Notes under the pieces: generated by a model | Database searches by the model: none | Seen by the model: only the letters and a program-made list of their open reading frames with translations | Told to the model about the DNA's origin: nothing | Position numbers and translations under genes: made by a program | In this document: piece after piece, positions 17,050 through 20,248 of the stretch | Numbering within the stretch: position 1 is the first letter of the stretch | Layout of the letters: every line of letters starts with the position of its first letter | NCBI GenBank assembly: GCA_029941985.1 | Contig: JAPYTV010000012.1 | Span: forward strand, 1 to 20,248 | Reading direction: 5' to 3' | DNA: 20,248 bases | Source of the DNA: Candidatus Pelagibacter sp. | GTDB taxonomy: Bacteria > Pseudomonadota > Alphaproteobacteria > Pelagibacterales > Pelagibacteraceae

Positions 17050-18384
17050 ATGTACATATCAAAAGCATTTATACCAATTTTAAAAAATAACCCATCCGAA
17101 GCAAAGATTAAATCTCACCAATTAATGCTTAGAGTAGGAATGATTAAACAATCTTCAGCTGGTATTTATTCATGGTTACCACTTGGCTTTAAGGTGATGA
17201 AGAAAATAGAAAAGATTGTTAGAGAAGAGCAAAATAAAATCGGAGCTCAGGAGATACTAATGCCTACAATTCAATCGAGTGAGATTTGGAAAGAAAGTGG
17301 TCGTTATGATGATTATGGTGATGAAATGCTTCGTATTAAAGATCGTCAAAATAGAGAAATGTTATATGGACCAACTAATGAAGAATTGGTTACAGATATA
17401 TTTAGATCCAGCATTAAATCTTATAAGTCATTGCCTCAACTTTTATACCATATTCAATGGAAATTTAGGGACGAAGTAAGACCTAGATTTGGAATTATGA
17501 GATGTAGAGAATTTTATATGAAAGATGCCTATTCATTTGACGTAAGTGATGAGGATGCAGTTTATTCTTATAATAAATTCTTCCTATCGTATTTAAAAAC
17601 ATTTAAAAGATTAGATCTTACCGCTATACCAATGGCTGCTGATACAGGACCTATTGGAGGAAATCTTTCTCACGAATTTGTTATTTTAGCAGAAACTGGT
17701 GAAAGTAAAATTTTTACTGATAAAAGAATTTTTGATTTAGATAGCGCAGGGTCTGTAATTGATAGAAAATCATTAGAAGATTTAAGAAAAAAATATGAGC
17801 AATTTTATTCCGTTACTGATGAAAAATTCAATAAAGAGGAATTTGAAAAAGAAGTTTTAGAAGAAAATAGATTAATCACCAAAGGTATTGAAGTAGGTCA
17901 TATTTTTTATTTCGGTGATAAGTATTCAAAACCTTTAAATGCTGCAGTTGATCTACCAGGTGGCAAAAAAGACTTTGTTAAGATGGGATCTTATGGAATT
18001 GGTGTATCGAGATTAGTTGGTGCTATTATTGAGGCAAAATATGATGATAAAGAAGAAATAATGAAATGGCCATTTTCTGTTGCACCTTATGAGCTTGCTA
18101 TAATTCCAATGATTAATAAAAATGAAACATCAGCTTTAGACAAAGTAACAAATATATTTAAACATTTTGAAAGTATTAATATTGATACAATCATTGATGA
18201 CACAGATGAGAACCTTTCCTCTAAAATTAAGAAATTTAATCTAATAGGTGTGCCGTATCAAATTATAATAGGAAAAAAATCAGAAGGTGATTTGTTAGAA
18301 TTTAAGGAAACAGGAAAAGATCCTCAAAACTTAACAATAGATCAAATAACTAAAATTTTAACTGAATTAAAAGCAAAAAATTGA
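17050..18384 (+). CDS. proS: Proline--tRNA ligase, short form without editing insertion
   Basis: Class II aminoacyl-tRNA synthetase that charges tRNA-Pro with proline in the cytoplasm. Motif 1 lies in the EILMPTIQSSEIWKESGR region (68-85). Motif 2 is in WKFRDEVRPRFGIMRCREFYMKDAYSF (split as WKFRDEVRPRFGIMR and CREFYMKDAYSF, 137-163). Motif 3 is MGSYGIGVSRL (312-322). A C-terminal anticodon-binding domain covers about 340-444. At 444 residues it is far shorter than the roughly 570-residue bacterial form, because the large INS editing domain between motifs 2 and 3 is missing. This is the known alphaproteobacterial/mitochondrial type. Its TGA overlaps the lolC TTG start as TTGA. Confidence 0.96.
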   Translation: MYISKAFIPILKNNPSEAKIKSHQLMLRVGMIKQSSAGIYSWLPLGFKVMKKIEKIVREEQNKIGAQEILMPTIQSSEIWKESGRYDDYGDEMLRIKDRQNREMLYGPTNEELVTDIFRSSIKSYKSLPQLLYHIQWKFRDEVRPRFGIMRCREFYMKDAYSFDVSDEDAVYSYNKFFLSYLKTFKRLDLTAIPMAADTGPIGGNLSHEFVILAETGESKIFTDKRIFDLDSAGSVIDRKSLEDLRKKYEQFYSVTDEKFNKEEFEKEVLEENRLITKGIEVGHIFYFGDKYSKPLNAAVDLPGGKKDFVKMGSYGIGVSRLVGAIIEAKYDDKEEIMKWPFSVAPYELAIIPMINKNETSALDKVTNIFKHFESINIDTIIDDTDENLSSKIKKFNLIGVPYQIIIGKKSEGDLLEFKETGKDPQNLTIDQITKILTELKAKN

Positions 18385-19613
18385 TTTCTACATTAGAAAA
18401 AGAAATTGCATTTAGATATCTTAAGACCAGAAAAAAAGATGGTTTTTTAAACATTATTTCTATTTTTTCATTTATTGGGATAAGCTTAGGAGTAGCCGTA
18501 TTAATCATAGTCATGTCTGTAATGAATGGCTTTAGAACAGAACTTATTAACAAAATCGTTGGATTTAATGCTCATGTTACTGTTAAACCATATGAAAATC
18601 CAATTAAGATAGAAAAACTAAATGATAATAACTTAAATCTAATTTCAAAAGAGTTGATCTTTAGTAACAATGGAGAAGCAATTGTTATTAATAAAGAATA
18701 TACAAAAGGCTTAGTTTTAAGAGGATATAATAGTAAAGATTTCCCAAAACTTGATGTGGTTAAAAAAGGAAATCTAATTGGAAATCCAAATCAATTAATA
18801 AAAAATTATATATCAATAGGTAAAGAGTTAAGCTTTAATTTAAATTTGAAAGTAGGTGGCAAGATATCAATTATGTCCCCAGTAGGTATTGAAACAATTA
18901 TTGGTAGTTTACCTAAACAAGAAACTTTTATTATTAGTTCAATTTTTGATAGTGGATTAGCTGACTTTGATGCAAATATTGCATTTATTAATCTAACAAC
19001 TTTGGAGAATTTTTTTGGTTTCCAAAAAGAAGATAGAAATTTAGAGATATACCTTAACAATCCATCCAATATAGAGGCTATTAAGATTCAAGTTCAAAAA
19101 ATATTTGATAATGAATTTGTATATACGTGGTCAGATATGAATAGCTCTCTATTTTCAGCACTAAAAGTTGAAAGAAATGTAATGTTTATAATCTTATCAC
19201 TTATTATCATTGTAGCTGCTTTTAATATTATTTCGGGACTAACAATTTTAGTTAAAAATAAAACAAGAGAGATAGCTATTTTAAAATCAATTGGAGTATT
19301 AAATAGATCTATTACAAAAATATTTTTTTTAGTTGGAGTGATTATAGGCACTTCAGCTACTGTATTTGGAATATTTTTGGGTGTAATGTTTTCTTTATAT
19401 ATAGAAAATTTAAGAGAATTTTTAAGTAATACATTTAATATTAGTTTATTTCCAGAAGAAATTTATTTTTTAAGTAAAATGCCTTCTGAAATAAATCCAA
19501 CCTCAATTTTTATAATTTCAATTTGTTCAATATTTATTACAATTCTTGTATCAATATTTCCAGCCATGAAAGCTTCTCGTTTAGATCCTGTAAAAGGTTT
19601 AAAATATGAATAA
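18381..19613 (+). CDS. lolC: Lipoprotein-releasing ABC transporter permease, LolC/LolE family
   Basis: Inner-membrane permease that, with the LolD ATPase, extracts outer-membrane lipoproteins and hands them to LolA. It has one N-terminal membrane helix (about 24-48, containing IGISLGVAVLIIVMSVMNGFR). A large periplasmic domain follows (about 50-265), then three C-terminal helices (about 267-291, 311-340, 373-395), the FtsX/MacB layout. It ends with MKASRLDPVKGLKYE, typical of the family. The start is TTG 18381. Residues LEKEIAFRYLKTRKKDGF right after it align with the normal LolC/E N-terminus, and no ATG lies near. Only one LolC/E copy is seen here, so whether it acts as LolC, LolE or a combined LolF-type homodimer cannot be told. 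Confidence 0.92.
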   Translation: MISTLEKEIAFRYLKTRKKDGFLNIISIFSFIGISLGVAVLIIVMSVMNGFRTELINKIVGFNAHVTVKPYENPIKIEKLNDNNLNLISKELIFSNNGEAIVINKEYTKGLVLRGYNSKDFPKLDVVKKGNLIGNPNQLIKNYISIGKELSFNLNLKVGGKISIMSPVGIETIIGSLPKQETFIISSIFDSGLADFDANIAFINLTTLENFFGFQKEDRNLEIYLNNPSNIEAIKIQVQKIFDNEFVYTWSDMNSSLFSALKVERNVMFIILSLIIIVAAFNIISGLTILVKNKTREIAILKSIGVLNRSITKIFFLVGVIIGTSATVFGIFLGVMFSLYIENLREFLSNTFNISLFPEEIYFLSKMPSEINPTSIFIISICSIFITILVSIFPAMKASRLDPVKGLKYE

Positions 19614-20248
19614 CATTATATCACTTAACAAAATTTCTAAAACTTTTTTAATAAATAAAAAATTAACTGTTTTAAAAAAAATAAATTATCAATTTAAAAA
19701 AGGTAAAATCTATTCTTTAGTCGGTCCCTCTGGTTCTGGCAAATCTACTTTATTAAATATTTTATCATTAATTGATAAACCTACTTTAGGTACTTTAAAA
19801 ATTGAAAATAAAAATATTGATTTTTCTAACTCTTTAAAGAATGATAAAATTAGAGCAAATAAGATTGGTATCATCTATCAACAAAATAATTTACTTCCAG
19901 ATTTTACTGCTTTAGAAAATGTGTACCTTGCAAATTTAGCCTTAAATGATAATAAAAAAATAGCTAAAGACAAGGCTATAAATCTTATCAAAAAAATGGG
20001 TTTATTTAAAAGAGCAGACCATTATCCATCTGAATTATCTGGTGGAGAAATACAAAGAATAGCAATTGCAAGAGCATTAATTAATAACCCACAAATTATA
20101 CTTGCAGATGAACCTACTGGTAGTCTTGATCAATCTACCGCAAAAGAAGTTTTTAAAACTTTATATAAATTAAGAAATTCAAATAGAATAATTATCTATG
20201 CAACTCATAATAGATTTTTTGCCAATATGGCAGATTGTAAACTAGAAA
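19606..20248 (+). CDS. lolD: Lipoprotein-releasing ABC transporter ATPase LolD, 3' end beyond window
   Basis: ATP-binding subunit that powers lipoprotein release with the adjacent permease. It reads open from ATG 19606 to the window edge, 214 complete codons with no stop, so the gene is partial. Walker A is GPSGSGKST (40-48) and the Q-loop is at Gln92-Gln93. The ABC signature LSGGEIQRIAIARAL lies at 144-158, Walker B is IILADEPTGSLD (164-175) and the switch His is 201 (ATHN). The family is about 220-230 residues, so only a few residues are missing. The start overlaps lolC by 8 bases (ATGAATAA), and AAAAGG at 19592-19597 is a good ribosome binding site 8 bases upstream. Confidence 0.95.
   Translation, partial: MNNIISLNKISKTFLINKKLTVLKKINYQFKKGKIYSLVGPSGSGKSTLLNILSLIDKPTLGTLKIENKNIDFSNSLKNDKIRANKIGIIYQQNNLLPDFTALENVYLANLALNDNKKIAKDKAINLIKKMGLFKRADHYPSELSGGEIQRIAIARALINNPQIILADEPTGSLDQSTAKEVFKTLYKLRNSNRIIIYATHNRFFANMADCKLE

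Noticed and set aside
12214..19351. Other antisense frames opposite nuoM, nuoN, birA/coaX, rnj and lolC
   Set aside because: All lie opposite well-supported genes, and none has a motif, signal or context of its own.
1..20248. CRISPR array, insertion sequence, prophage, attachment site, defence or toxin-antitoxin system
   Set aside because: No direct-repeat array, transposase, integrase or terminal inverted repeats were seen, and essentially every base is accounted for by housekeeping genes.

Overview
The window is one continuous block of plus-strand housekeeping genes from a very AT-rich, tightly packed genome. The gene order is a complete 14-gene respiratory complex I operon, then birA, coaX, rnj, proS, lolC/E and lolD. 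The mitochondrial-like complex I subunits, the short ProRS, the order nuo-birA-rnj-proS-lol and the near absence of spacers point to an alphaproteobacterium. A streamlined marine SAR11 (Pelagibacterales) lineage is the best guess. That assignment rests on pattern recognition, not on a search.

Layout. Bases 1-51 are the 3' part of a tRNA-Asp(GTC). An 86-base gap (52-137) may hold the operon promoter. Bases 138-14048 carry nuoA to nuoN in canonical order with nothing inserted; they encode the NADH-oxidising arm (E, F, G), the Fe-S/quinone arm (B, C, D, I) and the proton-pumping membrane arm (A, H, J, K, L, M, N). Bases 14048-17014 carry a short biotin protein ligase, type III pantothenate kinase and RNase J. 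After a 35-base gap with a possible second promoter come proS, a LolC/LolE-family permease and the start of lolD, which runs off the right edge.

How they work together. Complex I couples NADH oxidation to quinone reduction and proton pumping. BirA and CoaX serve biotin-dependent carboxylation and CoA synthesis, RNase J processes RNA, ProRS charges tRNA-Pro, and LolC/E with LolD forms the ABC transporter that releases lipoproteins toward the outer membrane. The link between these functions looks like conserved gene order more than one pathway.

I found no mobile element, CRISPR array, prophage, toxin-antitoxin pair or clearly new system. The more interesting signals are small. Eleven of 19 gene-to-gene junctions overlap, six of them by exactly 8 bases. 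A 12-base palindrome-containing motif and an extended -10-like motif occur in both real intergenic gaps. BirA is unusually short.
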